64,000 bases of DNA. It comes from Salibaculum sp031581025 (GTDB taxonomy: Bacteria > Pseudomonadota > Alphaproteobacteria > Rhodobacterales > Rhodobacteraceae). Each line of letters opens with the position of its first letter. The stretch's first letter is position 1. This document shows positions 37,921-46,786 of the stretch, in pieces. A program made the translations under genes and the position numbers. Where the stretch lies: assembly GCF_031581025.1 (NCBI RefSeq), contig NZ_JAVLCA010000007.1. One strand, written 5' to 3'. The notes below the pieces were generated by a model, which was not told the DNA's origin, made no database searches, and worked only from the letters and a program-made list of their open reading frames with translations.

Positions 37921-40155
37921 ATGGCCCGCCCGAAAACACTCACCCGCCGGGGCTTTCTGATCGGTACCACCGTCGTGGGCGGCGCTGTCGTCTTCGGCTC
38001 TTACCTGGTGGCGCGCCCGCAGGAGAACCCGCTGGCCGAGGACCTCGGCGCGCAGCAGGCCACCTTCAACCCCTGGGTCAGGATCGGCCCCGATGGGATC
38101 ACGCTGATCACACCCCATGCCGACCTGGGCCAGGGCACGACCCACATGCAGGCGATCCTGCTGGCCGAGGAAATGGATCTGGAGCTCGACCAGTTCACCA
38201 CCGCGTTCGGCGAACCGGCGGCGGCCTACTACAACCGGGGCTTTGCCGCCGAGGGGGCCGAGGTGATCGCCGCCCTGACCCCGCTGCCCGCAGATGCGGT
38301 GCGCGGGCCAATGGGCGCGGCCCTCAAGGTCGCGGGCCTTCAGGGCACCGGCGGATCGACGGCGGCAGCCGACAGTTTCGACAAGCTGCGCCAGGCCGGG
38401 GCCTCGGCCCGGGAGACGCTCAAGCTGGCGGCAAGCCAGGACACCGGAGTGCCCGTGGCGCAGCTGAGCACCGCGCGCGGCGCGGTCGTCCTGCCCGACG
38501 GCACGCGGCGGGCCTATACCGAGCTTGCAGGCGCGGCCAGCGCGCTGGACCCGGTGCAGAACGTGGCCCTGCGGCCCGCCTCCAGCTGGCGCCTCGTCGG
38601 CCAGCCGACCGAGCGGCTGGATATCCGCGACAAGTCCACCGGGCGCACCGTCTACGGAATCGACCTCGTGGCCGAGGGCATGGTCCATGCCACCGTCGTG
38701 ACCAACCCGCGCCGCGGGCCGATGCGGGGCTATGACGCCGCGGCGGCGCGCGACATGCCCGGCGTCCAGGGCGTGGTCGAGGTCACGAACGGGCTGGCCG
38801 TTCTGGCCGACAGCACCTGGCGCGCCTTCAAGGCCGCCCGCGCGATCGACTTCGACTGGGGCCCCGCCCCCTATCATGCCGAACAGGCCGACCACTGGGC
38901 CGAAATCGCCGCCTCCTTCACCGACGACCGGCTCAACGCCACCTGGCGCGACGATGGCGATGCCGGGGCGGCGGATGGCGATGATCTGGTCGAGGCCGAG
39001 TACCGTGCGCCCTATGTCGCCCATCAGCCGCTCGAGCCGCTCAATGCCCTCGTCACCGTCACCGACGAGCGTGTCGAGATCGCCGCCAGCCACCAGTTGC
39101 CGCGCTTCGTCCAGCGCATCGCCGCCGGAGTGACGGGCCACGACCCCGACCAGGTGCGCTTTGACAACCAGTATGCGGGCGGCTCTTTCGGGCACCGGCT
39201 GGAATTCGAGAACATCAAGCTGGCCTGCGAGATCGCCAACCAGCGGCGCGGCACGCCGATCAAGCTGACCTATACCCGCGAAGAGGATTTCGCGCAGGAT
39301 TTCCCCCGCCACATCGCCATGGCGCGCGGGCGCGGCGCGGTGGCGCAGGGCGAGGTCCGCGCCCTGGACCTGCAGATCGCCGGCGCGCCGGTCTTCGCCT
39401 CGCAGGGTGGCCGCCTTGGCGCGGCCTCGGGCGGGCCGGACAACCAGCTGGGCGCCGGGGCCTATTCGGCGCCCTATGCCCTGCCCGATTTTCGGGTGCG
39501 CGGCTATGCGGTGCCCAACCTCGCGCCGGTCTCCTCCTGGCGGTCGGTCGGGGCCTCTTTCGGGGGGTTCTTCCTTGAAACCTTCCTCGATGAACTGATC
39601 CATGCTGCGGGCGCCGATCCGATCGAGGAACGCCTGCGCCTGATCGATGATCCCGTTGCCCATGCCGTGCTGTCCGAGGCCGCCGAGATGGCCGGATGGG
39701 GCCGCGACCCCGGCCCGAACCGCGGCCTTGGCGTGGCGCTGGTGCGCAGCTTCGGCGTGGACGTGGCCGAGATCGCAGAGGTCGAACAGACCGACGCGGG
39801 CCTGCGTATCCGCAAGGTCTGGGCCGTGGCCGACCCCGGCCCGGTGATCGACCCCGTCAACATCGAGAACCATATCCAGGGCGGCGTGATCTGGGGCATG
39901 GGCCATGCCATGAGTTGCGAGATCACCTATGCCGACGGCATGGCGCAGCAATCGAACTATCACCAGCACGCAGGGATGCGCCTGCGTCAGACGCCCGAGA
40001 TCGCGGTGCGCGTGCTGCAGAACCGCGCCCGCATCGCGGGGATCGGCGAACCACCCGTGCCCCCGGCCCCGCCCGCGCTGGCCAACGCGATCTTCGCGGC
40101 CACCGGCACGCGCCTGCGCGCCATGCCCTTCGACAAGACCGTCACCTTTGCCTGA
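37921..40155 (+). CDS. Molybdopterin-binding large subunit with Tat signal (IorB-like)
   Basis: A 744-residue aldehyde oxidase/xanthine dehydrogenase-family subunit. Residues 9-15 are the twin-arginine signal RRGFLIG, followed by a hydrophobic stretch, so the complex is exported folded, with the small subunit as passenger. The cofactor domain shows PHADLGQGTTHMQAILLAEE near 65 and, at the C-terminus, IAGIGEPPVPPAPPALANAI near 700, whose Glu is the catalytic base. The ATG at 37921 is chosen because it gives the Tat signal; earlier in-frame codons lie in the small subunit gene. Periplasmic oxidation of an aldehyde or N-heterocycle is likely. Confidence 0.9.
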   Translation: MARPKTLTRRGFLIGTTVVGGAVVFGSYLVARPQENPLAEDLGAQQATFNPWVRIGPDGITLITPHADLGQGTTHMQAILLAEEMDLELDQFTTAFGEPAAAYYNRGFAAEGAEVIAALTPLPADAVRGPMGAALKVAGLQGTGGSTAAADSFDKLRQAGASARETLKLAASQDTGVPVAQLSTARGAVVLPDGTRRAYTELAGAASALDPVQNVALRPASSWRLVGQPTERLDIRDKSTGRTVYGIDLVAEGMVHATVVTNPRRGPMRGYDAAAARDMPGVQGVVEVTNGLAVLADSTWRAFKAARAIDFDWGPAPYHAEQADHWAEIAASFTDDRLNATWRDDGDAGAADGDDLVEAEYRAPYVAHQPLEPLNALVTVTDERVEIAASHQLPRFVQRIAAGVTGHDPDQVRFDNQYAGGSFGHRLEFENIKLACEIANQRRGTPIKLTYTREEDFAQDFPRHIAMARGRGAVAQGEVRALDLQIAGAPVFASQGGRLGAASGGPDNQLGAGAYSAPYALPDFRVRGYAVPNLAPVSSWRSVGASFGGFFLETFLDELIHAAGADPIEERLRLIDDPVAHAVLSEAAEMAGWGRDPGPNRGLGVALVRSFGVDVAEIAEVEQTDAGLRIRKVWAVADPGPVIDPVNIENHIQGGVIWGMGHAMSCEITYADGMAQQSNYHQHAGMRLRQTPEIAVRVLQNRARIAGIGEPPVPPAPPALANAIFAATGTRLRAMPFDKTVTFA

Positions 40156-40200
40156 AGGGCCATGCCTTTACCGCCCGAACCTGGACCGAGGACGCACGAG

Positions 40201-40533
40201 ATGATGAAAACCGCCGGTGTCTTCCTGCTGATCAGTGCCGCGCTGCATGGCGCGGGCGCGGTCCTGTCGGGCTTCGCGCCGATCGGGCAGGTCCTGCTGT
40301 TTCCCGCCGTGCTTTACCTCGCGCTCTATGCCGGGCTGGCGCGGGGGATGCTCTGGGTGGCCTGGCTGGCCTTCATCTGCATGATGGGCGGCACGGCCGG
40401 CACCATCCTGGAGCTTTCCGGCCCCGGCCCGGTGCCGGGCTGGGTGCTCTGGGGCATCCTCGGCGCGGACCTTGCCGCCGCTGTCGCGCTTTTCGCGGCG
40501 ATCTGGGCGGGGCCGCGCGCCGCGCAGGCGTGA
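40201..40533 (+). CDS. Small membrane protein behind the molybdenum hydroxylase
   Basis: A 110-residue protein with four hydrophobic segments (VFLLISAALHGAGAVLSGFA, LLFPAVLYLALYAGLARGML, WLAFICMMGGTAGTILEL, WGILGADLAAAVALFAAIW). No family recognised with confidence. It starts 45 bases after the large subunit stop and ends just before the xylose isomerase gene on the other strand. It may be a membrane partner of the exported molybdenum enzyme, but nothing beyond position supports this. Confidence 0.55.
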   Translation: MMKTAGVFLLISAALHGAGAVLSGFAPIGQVLLFPAVLYLALYAGLARGMLWVAWLAFICMMGGTAGTILELSGPGPVPGWVLWGILGADLAAAVALFAAIWAGPRAAQA

Positions 40534-40549
40534 CGCGGCCCCGCGCCGC

Positions 40550-41848
40550 TCAGGTCACGTAGCGGTTCACCAGGTTCTCCAGCCGTTCCTGCCGGCCCGA
40601 GCGGGGCTGCGGGTCGATGCCCTGCGCCTCGACCCTCTGTGTGAGGGTCGCAAGGTCCTGGTCCAGCACGTCAGACCCATCCCAGCCTGCGTAGCGGTCG
40701 CGGCGGGCGGCCTCCAGCTTGTCGTCCTCGACCATCCGCGCAGCGGCCTTGAGGCCCGCGGCGCAGGTGTCCATGCCGCCCACATGGGCCAGCACCAGGT
40801 CGGCAGGATCGATGGACTGGCGCCGCAGCTTGGCGTCGAAGTTCGTGCCGCCCCGGCCCAGGCCGCCCGCGCGCAGGATCTCGTAGTAGGCCAGCGCCAC
40901 CTCGGGCACGTTGTTGGGAAACTGGTCCGTGTCCCAGCCGGACTGGTAATCGTTTCGGTTCATGTCAATGGACCCGAGGACGCCCAGCGCCCCGGCCAGC
41001 GCCAGTTCGTGCTCAAAGCTGTGGCCGGCCAGCACCGCGTGGCCGCACTCGATGTTGACGCGCACCTCATCCTCCAGCCCGAAATCCTTGAGGAACCCGT
41101 AAACCGTGGCGACATCGTAGTCATACTGGTGCTTGGTCGGCTCCTGCGGCTTGGGTTCGATCAGAAGCTGGCCCTCGAAGCCGATCTTGTGCGCGTAGTC
41201 CACCACCTGCGCCAGGAACCGGCCCGCCTGCTGGCGTTCGCGGGCCAGGTCGGTGTTCAGCAGGGTCTCGTAGCCCTCGCGCCCGCCCCACATGACGTAG
41301 TTCTCTCCGCCCAGTTTCTGCGTGGCATCCAGGCAGGATTTCACCGTTGCGGCGGCATAGGCATAGACCTCGGGGTCGGGGTTGGTCGCCGCGCCGGACA
41401 TGTAGCGGCGATGCGAGAACAGGTTCGCCGTCCCCCAGAGCAACCCGGTGCCGCTCTGCTCCATCTTTTCGCCGAAGTAATCGGTGATCTCGTCCAGCCG
41501 GGCGCGGCTTTCGGCGAAACTGTCGCCTTCGGGGCGCACGTCGGCATCGTGAAAGCAGAAATAGGGCGCGTCGAGGATCTCGAGCAGTTCGAAGGCGGCA
41601 TCTGCCTTGATCTTCGCGCGCTCCATGCTGTCCTGGGGCTGCCAGGGGCGGATCAGGGTCTGCCCTCCAAAGGGATCGTTGCCCTCCCATGCGAAGGAGT
41701 GCCAATAGGCCACGGCAAAGCGCAGGTGCTCTTTCATCGGCTTGCCGAGGACGACTTCCTCGGGGTTGTAGTGGCGGTAAGCGAAGTCACTGTCGCTTTG
41801 CGGGCCCTCGTAGCGGATCGGGGCGATCCCGTCGAAAAATCCGGTCAT
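40550..41848 (-). CDS. xylA: Xylose isomerase
   Basis: A 432-residue metal-dependent isomerase converting D-xylose to D-xylulose. It opens MTGFFDGIAPIRYEGPQSDS, has LDAPYFCFHDADVRPEGDSF near 93-112 with the catalytic His and Asp, GGENYVMWGGREGYETLLNT near 180-200, QLLIEPKPQEPTKHQYD near 230-246 and NIECGHAVLAGHSFEHELA near 265-285, all signatures of the 440-residue class II enzymes. It is last in the operon xylF-xylH-xylG-xylB-xylA, 3 bases behind xylB. Confidence 0.96.
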   Translation of the reverse strand: MTGFFDGIAPIRYEGPQSDSDFAYRHYNPEEVVLGKPMKEHLRFAVAYWHSFAWEGNDPFGGQTLIRPWQPQDSMERAKIKADAAFELLEILDAPYFCFHDADVRPEGDSFAESRARLDEITDYFGEKMEQSGTGLLWGTANLFSHRRYMSGAATNPDPEVYAYAAATVKSCLDATQKLGGENYVMWGGREGYETLLNTDLARERQQAGRFLAQVVDYAHKIGFEGQLLIEPKPQEPTKHQYDYDVATVYGFLKDFGLEDEVRVNIECGHAVLAGHSFEHELALAGALGVLGSIDMNRNDYQSGWDTDQFPNNVPEVALAYYEILRAGGLGRGGTNFDAKLRRQSIDPADLVLAHVGGMDTCAAGLKAAARMVEDDKLEAARRDRYAGWDGSDVLDQDLATLTQRVEAQGIDPQPRSGRQERLENLVNRYVT

Positions 41849-41851
41849 GTC

Positions 41852-43291
41852 TTATAGATCCTTGAGCTTGTGATAGGCGGCGCGATAGCGGGCCTGGGCC
41901 TGGGCCAGGGGGTCGGCCAGCGCCGGATCGGGGTCATGGGTATGGGCGACGGGCGGCGGGGTGGCGATCTCGGCGCCCGCGCCTGTGGCGGCCATGCGCC
42001 CAAGCCGCGCCGCGCCCAGGGCCGCGCCGAAGTCCCCGGCCTGCGGCACGTCCAGCGGCACGCCCAGCGCCGAGGCCAGCAGATCGAGCCAGTAGGCCGA
42101 GCGTGCGCCCCCGCCGAGGGCCAGCGCGCGCGATATCCGCGTGCCCGTGGCCGCCAGCGCATCGCGGTTGTCGACAAAGGCATGGGCGACGCCCTCAAGC
42201 ACCGCGCGAGCGGCCTCGGTGGCGTCGGTGGCGTGGTCGAGGTGCAGAAACTGGCCCCGCATGTGGGCGTCGTTGTGCGGTGTGCGCTCGCCACCCAGAT
42301 AGGGCAGAAACAGCACCCGGCCCGGCGCGCGCAGGTCACCCAGCCCGGAGGTCAGCTCGGCCGCACTGCGCCCGGTCAGGCGCGACAGCCATTCCAGCGC
42401 ATCCGTCGCGGCCAGGATCACGCCCATCTGGTGCCAGGTCCCGGGGACCGCGTGGCAGAAGGCATGCACGGCGCTGGCCGGGTCCGGGCGATAGCCTGCA
42501 TTGGCCGCGAAAAGCACCCCCGAGGTGCCCAGCGACAGAAAGGCCTGGCCGTCCCGCACCACACCTGCCCCGATGGCGGCAGCGGCATTATCTCCGGCCC
42601 CGCCGGCGACAGGCACCCGCGGCAGGCCCCAGCGGTGCGCCAGGTCGGCGCGCAGGGTGCCCGTGACCGCGGAGCCTTCAGCAAGGCTCGGCATCTGCCC
42701 CCGAGACAGCTGGCAGGCGGCCAGCAGATCGTCGGACCAGTCGCGCGCGCCGGTGTCCAGCCAGCTTGTCCCCGCGGCATCCGACATCTCGGACACGGCC
42801 TCGCCCGTCAGCCAGAAGCGCAGGTAGTCCTTGGGCAGCAGAACCTTGTCGATCTTGTCGAAGACCTCCGGCTCGGTTTCGCGCACCCAGTCCACCTTTG
42901 GCGCGGTGAAACCCGGAAAGACGATGTTGCCGGTGATCTCGCGAAAACGCGGATCAGCATCCATGCGCGCGGCCTGATCCCCGGCACGGGTGTCGTTCCA
43001 CATCATGCAGGGCCGCAGCGGCGCCCCGTCCCGGCCCAGCAGCGTGGCCCCATGCATGTGACCCGACAACCCGATCCCGGTCAGCCCGCTGCAATCGGTC
43101 TTGGCGGCAACGGCGGCGATGGCCGCCTCGGCGGCGGCCTCCCAGGCGCGGGGGTCCTGCTCGGACCATCCGACATGGGGGCGCGAGACGGTCAGCGGGA
43201 CGCTGTGCTCGGCCAGCAGCGCGTCGTTTTCATCAATCACGATTGCCTTGAGCGACGATGTCCCAAGGTCCAGTCCTAGAAAGGTGGTCAT
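41852..43291 (-). CDS. xylB: Xylulokinase
   Basis: A 479-residue FGGY-family sugar kinase that phosphorylates D-xylulose. The ATP-binding fold opens TFLGLDLGTSSLKAIVIDEN at residues 3-22; GLSGHMHGATLLGRDG near 73-88 and VAGGAGDNAAAAIGAGVVRD near 228-247 are the FGGY signatures, and GGGARSAYWLDLLASALG near 400 closes the active site. It lies 4 bases behind the ATPase gene and 3 bases before xylA. Confidence 0.95.
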   Translation of the reverse strand: MTTFLGLDLGTSSLKAIVIDENDALLAEHSVPLTVSRPHVGWSEQDPRAWEAAAEAAIAAVAAKTDCSGLTGIGLSGHMHGATLLGRDGAPLRPCMMWNDTRAGDQAARMDADPRFREITGNIVFPGFTAPKVDWVRETEPEVFDKIDKVLLPKDYLRFWLTGEAVSEMSDAAGTSWLDTGARDWSDDLLAACQLSRGQMPSLAEGSAVTGTLRADLAHRWGLPRVPVAGGAGDNAAAAIGAGVVRDGQAFLSLGTSGVLFAANAGYRPDPASAVHAFCHAVPGTWHQMGVILAATDALEWLSRLTGRSAAELTSGLGDLRAPGRVLFLPYLGGERTPHNDAHMRGQFLHLDHATDATEAARAVLEGVAHAFVDNRDALAATGTRISRALALGGGARSAYWLDLLASALGVPLDVPQAGDFGAALGAARLGRMAATGAGAEIATPPPVAHTHDPDPALADPLAQAQARYRAAYHKLKDL

Positions 43292-43295
43292 GGGA

Positions 43296-44054
43296 TCAGG
43301 CCGCCACGCCCTCGGGGGCCTTGCCCGCGATGATCATGCCCAGAAGATCATCGGTGGTCACATCATCGACCTTGACAACGTCTCCGACCAGCTTGCCGTT
43401 CTTCATCACCGCGGCACGGTCGCACAGTTCCTTGACCTGGTGCACATCGTGGTCGATGAGGAAGATCCCCAGGCCCTGTTTTTTCAACTCCTCGATCAGG
43501 TCGGCCACCATGCGCGTCTCCTGCGGCCCAAGGGCCGCGGTGGGTTCGTCCATGATCAGGATCCGCGCGTTGAAATAGACCGCGCGGGCGATGGCCACCG
43601 ATTGCCGCTGTCCGCCCGACAGTGCCGAAACCGGCGAGGAGAATTTCTGGAAATGCGGGTTCAGACGCCCCATCACCTTGCGGGTCTCGGCCTCCATCGC
43701 GCCCTCATCCATGAGGCCCGTTAAGGTGGTCAGTTCCCGCCCCAGGAACAGGTTCGAGGCAGCATCGAGGTTATCGGCCAGCGCAAGCGTCTGGTAAATC
43801 GTCTCGATGTTGTAGGCACGCGCGTCGCGGGGGTTGTTGATCTCGGCCCGTTCGCCGTTGATCCGGACTTCACCGGAGTCCATCCGGTAGGCCCCGGACA
43901 GGCACTTGATCAATGTGGACTTGCCCGCGCCGTTGTGGCCCAACAGGCCCACGACCTCGCCGGGGTAGAGATAGACGCTGACATGATCGACGGCTTGAAC
44001 GCCGCCAAAGGCGATGGAGATGTCGTTAAGCTCGACCAGCGGTGTCTCGGCCAT
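43296..44054 (-). CDS. xylG: Sugar ABC transporter ATPase, single-domain XylG/FrcA type
   Basis: A 252-residue ATPase with one nucleotide-binding domain: Walker A GLLGHNGAGKSTLIK near 36-50, signature ALSGGQRQSVAIARA near 143-157, Walker B ILIMDEPTAALGP and switch FLIDHD. E. coli XylG and most monosaccharide ATPases are double-length; this short form resembles FrcA of the rhizobial fructose/mannose/ribose importer. It couples with the permease gene, whose stop shares one base with its start (TGATG). It powers D-xylose uptake, judged from the kinase and isomerase genes behind it. Confidence 0.92.
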   Translation of the reverse strand: MAETPLVELNDISIAFGGVQAVDHVSVYLYPGEVVGLLGHNGAGKSTLIKCLSGAYRMDSGEVRINGERAEINNPRDARAYNIETIYQTLALADNLDAASNLFLGRELTTLTGLMDEGAMEAETRKVMGRLNPHFQKFSSPVSALSGGQRQSVAIARAVYFNARILIMDEPTAALGPQETRMVADLIEELKKQGLGIFLIDHDVHQVKELCDRAAVMKNGKLVGDVVKVDDVTTDDLLGMIIAGKAPEGVAA

Positions 44055-45376
44055 CAGGTATCTCCTGTTCGCTTGCGGTAGATGATGTCGATGAGCACGG
44101 CCATGATCAGCACGGCACCCACCACGATGTTCTGGAAGGGCGCGTCGACGCCCACCATGGCCATGCCCGATTGCAGCGATTGCATGATCAGCGCGCCCAG
44201 GATGGCCCCGTAGATGGTGCCGATCCCGCCGGACAGGGCGGTCCCCCCGATCACGGCGGCGGCAATCACGCGCAACTCGTCCAGCGTGCCGATGTCATTG
44301 GAATGAAACGACAGCCGGGCCGAGGCCACCACAGCCGAAAGCGCGCAGAGAAAGCCCATGATCGCGAATATCTTGACTGTAAGAAGCCGCGTGTTGATCC
44401 CCGAAAGCTCGGCCGCGTCGGGATTGCCGCCGGTGGCGAAGATGTAGCGGCCGAGCCGTGTGCGCCGGGCGACGACGGTCATGACAAGCGCGACCACGAT
44501 CAACAAAAGTACGGAGATCGGCAAGCCATAGGCGGCGGTATAGCCTTCGGGCAGAACCTCGCCGCGGGCCTCGAAGTCGCGCTCCAGCACGCGCTGCGGA
44601 ATCTCGTAGGAGTTCAACATCCAGATGAAGCCCAAGATCGCCGCCACGATCAGCGCGCCCACCGCGCCCTCGGCCCAAAGCGGCTTGACCGAAAAACCGT
44701 GCCCCTGCTTTGTGCGCCGCGCGGACCAAAGCCCGTAGAGCGCGGCCGCCGCGGCGACGAGAGCGAATATCCACGACCAGGTGGTACCGAGCGTGCCGGA
44801 AATGCCGCCGAACTTCTCGAAGGTCTCGTTCAGCGGGCCGATGGTCTGGCCGTTGGTGGTATACCAGGCCACGTTGCGCCAGATCAGCAGCCCGCCCAGC
44901 GTCACGATGAAAGCCGGGATTGTCAGATATCCGATCAGGTAGCCGTTGAAGGCCCCGATCGCAGTGCCGACGATCAGGCCCCCGGCGATCGCCAGCCAGG
45001 GCAGCGCCGAATGTCCCAGCGGCAACCCGAATATCTGCAACAACCACTCGGTCTGCAGCATGGCCATGACCGCCGAGGTCGTCGCCAGCAATGAGCCGAC
45101 CGACAGGTCAATGTGCCGAGTGACGATGACAAAGACCATGCCCGTGGCCATGATGGCCACGCTGACGGTCTGGATCGTCAGGTTGAACACGTTGCGCGGC
45201 GTCAGGAAACGCCCGCCCGTCAGTATGTTGAATATCAGCGCGATGAGGATGAAGGCCCCGATCATGCCCAGCAGGCGCATGTCGAGTTCGAGAGAGGCGA
45301 ATAGACCGCGCTTCTGCCCCTTCGGAGGGCCGTCGCCGGCATCCGCGCCCGTGTCGTGTGTCGCTGTGTCGCTCAT
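44054..45376 (-). CDS. xylH: Xylose ABC transporter permease
   Basis: A 440-residue branched-chain-type sugar permease with about eleven membrane segments. Diagnostic text includes VSVAIMATGMVFVIVTRHID and LSVGSLLATTSAVMAML near 80-110, IGAFNGYLIGYLTIPAFIVT and TLGGLLIWRNVAW near 150-185, and IGGTALSGGIGTIYGAILGA near 385-405. I chose ATG 45376 (MSDTATHD) for its AGGACAG site. The long intermembrane region between residues about 200 and 290 with IPQRVLERDFEARGEV is usual for XylH. It lies 125 bases behind xylF. Confidence 0.92.
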   Translation of the reverse strand: MSDTATHDTGADAGDGPPKGQKRGLFASLELDMRLLGMIGAFILIALIFNILTGGRFLTPRNVFNLTIQTVSVAIMATGMVFVIVTRHIDLSVGSLLATTSAVMAMLQTEWLLQIFGLPLGHSALPWLAIAGGLIVGTAIGAFNGYLIGYLTIPAFIVTLGGLLIWRNVAWYTTNGQTIGPLNETFEKFGGISGTLGTTWSWIFALVAAAAALYGLWSARRTKQGHGFSVKPLWAEGAVGALIVAAILGFIWMLNSYEIPQRVLERDFEARGEVLPEGYTAAYGLPISVLLLIVVALVMTVVARRTRLGRYIFATGGNPDAAELSGINTRLLTVKIFAIMGFLCALSAVVASARLSFHSNDIGTLDELRVIAAAVIGGTALSGGIGTIYGAILGALIMQSLQSGMAMVGVDAPFQNIVVGAVLIMAVLIDIIYRKRTGDT

Positions 45377-45501
45377 GTCTGTCCTGTCGCCTGAACCGTC
45401 CGACACGAGGCCCACGCTTGGCGGGGCCTGGCCGGATCACCTGTCGGGGAAACGGGGCAGGCCGCATGCACCCGCCCCGAGGTGTCAGTTGGCCCGCGCG
45501 A

Positions 45502-46530
45502 TCAGTCGCAGGGGGCCGGGCCGTTCTCGACGCCCTGGCACAGGGCCTCCTGGCTGATCCAGCCGGCGTCCACGACAACCTCGAGGTTGTCCGCCGTCAC
45601 CGGGACCGGCTCCAGGAACTTGGCCGTCAGGTCGGTGCCCGAGGGCGAGGTCCATTCCACGGCACCCTCGATCTCGGACATTTCCATCCCCTCGGCCATC
45701 GCAACGGCGACCTCACCAGCTTCGCGGCCAAGGTCGCGGGCGTCCTTCCAGACCGAAACGGTCTGCGTGCCCTGGGCGATGCGGTTCAGCGCGGCGTGGT
45801 CGCCGTCCTGCCCGGACACCGGGATGCTGCCTTCCAGGCCCTGCGCGGTCAACGCGGCCACGGCCCCGCCGGCAGTGCCGTCGTTCGAGGCCACCACCGC
45901 GTCGACGTCGTTGTCGTTCGCAGTCAGGATCTGCTCCATGTTGCGCTGGGCGTTGGCGGGCAGCCAGCCGTCGGTGTAGGCTTCACCCACGATCTCGATA
46001 TCTCCGGCGTCGATGGCGTCCTGCAGCACTTCCTGCTGGCCGCCGCGCAGGAAATCCGCGTTGGGGTCCTGGGACGAGCCCTTGATCATGACGTAGTTGC
46101 CGGTCGGCTGCTCCTCGAGCACCGCGCGGGCCTGCATCCGGCCAACCTCGATGTTGTCAAAGGTCAGGTAGAAGGCGCGCGGATCATCGATCAACCGGTC
46201 ATAGCCAACGACAGGGATGCCTTCGTTGGCGGCGGCGTCCACCGCCGGTGTGATGGCTTCGGTGTCCTGCGCCAGGATGATCAGCGCATCCGCGCCCTGG
46301 GCGATCAAGCTTTCGACGTCGGACAATTGCTTGGACGACGAGGACTGCGCGTCGGTCGAGATGTACTCGGCCCCGGCTTCGTCGAGGGCGGACACGATGG
46401 CGGCCTCGTCTGTCTTCCAGCGCTCTTCCTGGAAATTGGACCAGCTGACGCCGACGGTGACGTCCTGCGCCAGGGCGGCCGAGCTGAAGCCGACAACCAT
46501 GGCGGTGGCGGCAATGATGGACTTGTGCAT
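45502..46530 (-). CDS. xylF: D-xylose-binding periplasmic protein
   Basis: A 342-residue binding protein. Residues 1-20 are a signal peptide (MHKSIIAATAMVVGFSSAAL then AQ). The mature protein reads VTVGVSWSNFQEERWKTDEA, then YISTDAQSSSSKQLSDVESL, GIPVVGYDRLIDDP and VVASNDGTAGGAVAALTAQG, matching XylF-type proteins. The ATG at 46530 has a GGGAGGAG site. It is the first gene of the xyl operon, divergent from the ROK regulator and preceded by a palindromic operator. Confidence 0.93.
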   Translation of the reverse strand: MHKSIIAATAMVVGFSSAALAQDVTVGVSWSNFQEERWKTDEAAIVSALDEAGAEYISTDAQSSSSKQLSDVESLIAQGADALIILAQDTEAITPAVDAAANEGIPVVGYDRLIDDPRAFYLTFDNIEVGRMQARAVLEEQPTGNYVMIKGSSQDPNADFLRGGQQEVLQDAIDAGDIEIVGEAYTDGWLPANAQRNMEQILTANDNDVDAVVASNDGTAGGAVAALTAQGLEGSIPVSGQDGDHAALNRIAQGTQTVSVWKDARDLGREAGEVAVAMAEGMEMSEIEGAVEWTSPSGTDLTAKFLEPVPVTADNLEVVVDAGWISQEALCQGVENGPAPCD

Positions 46531-46621
46531 TGGATTTCTCCTCCCAGTCTGTCGCTCGCGAATGGACCGCGAGCCGCGAGTCGTTTGACCCTGCGCACAC
46601 ACTTTGCCTGATTAATTTCAC

Positions 46622-46642
46622 TTGTCAAAATAAAATTGACAA
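46622..46642. promoter_or_regulatory. Probable XylR operator upstream of xylF
   Basis: TTGTCAA (46622-46628), seven bases, TTGACAA (46636-46642): a perfect 7-base inverted repeat in the otherwise AT-rich 256-base gap between xylF and the ROK regulator. On the xylF strand its inner arm supplies a TTGACA-type -35 element. This is the position and form expected for a ROK/XylR repressor site. Confidence 0.7.
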
Positions 46643-46786
46643 CCCGACCGAAATCATGGCCGACTAAACGTGAGCCCAGGGCCGCATTTTGCAGTGTGCC
46701 GCGTTTTCGTGCCGGTTTTTACCCGTTGAGTCGGGCGGATGCGCAGAAACAAGCTTGTGCGGCACCGTAATATCTTTGGTGATTGA

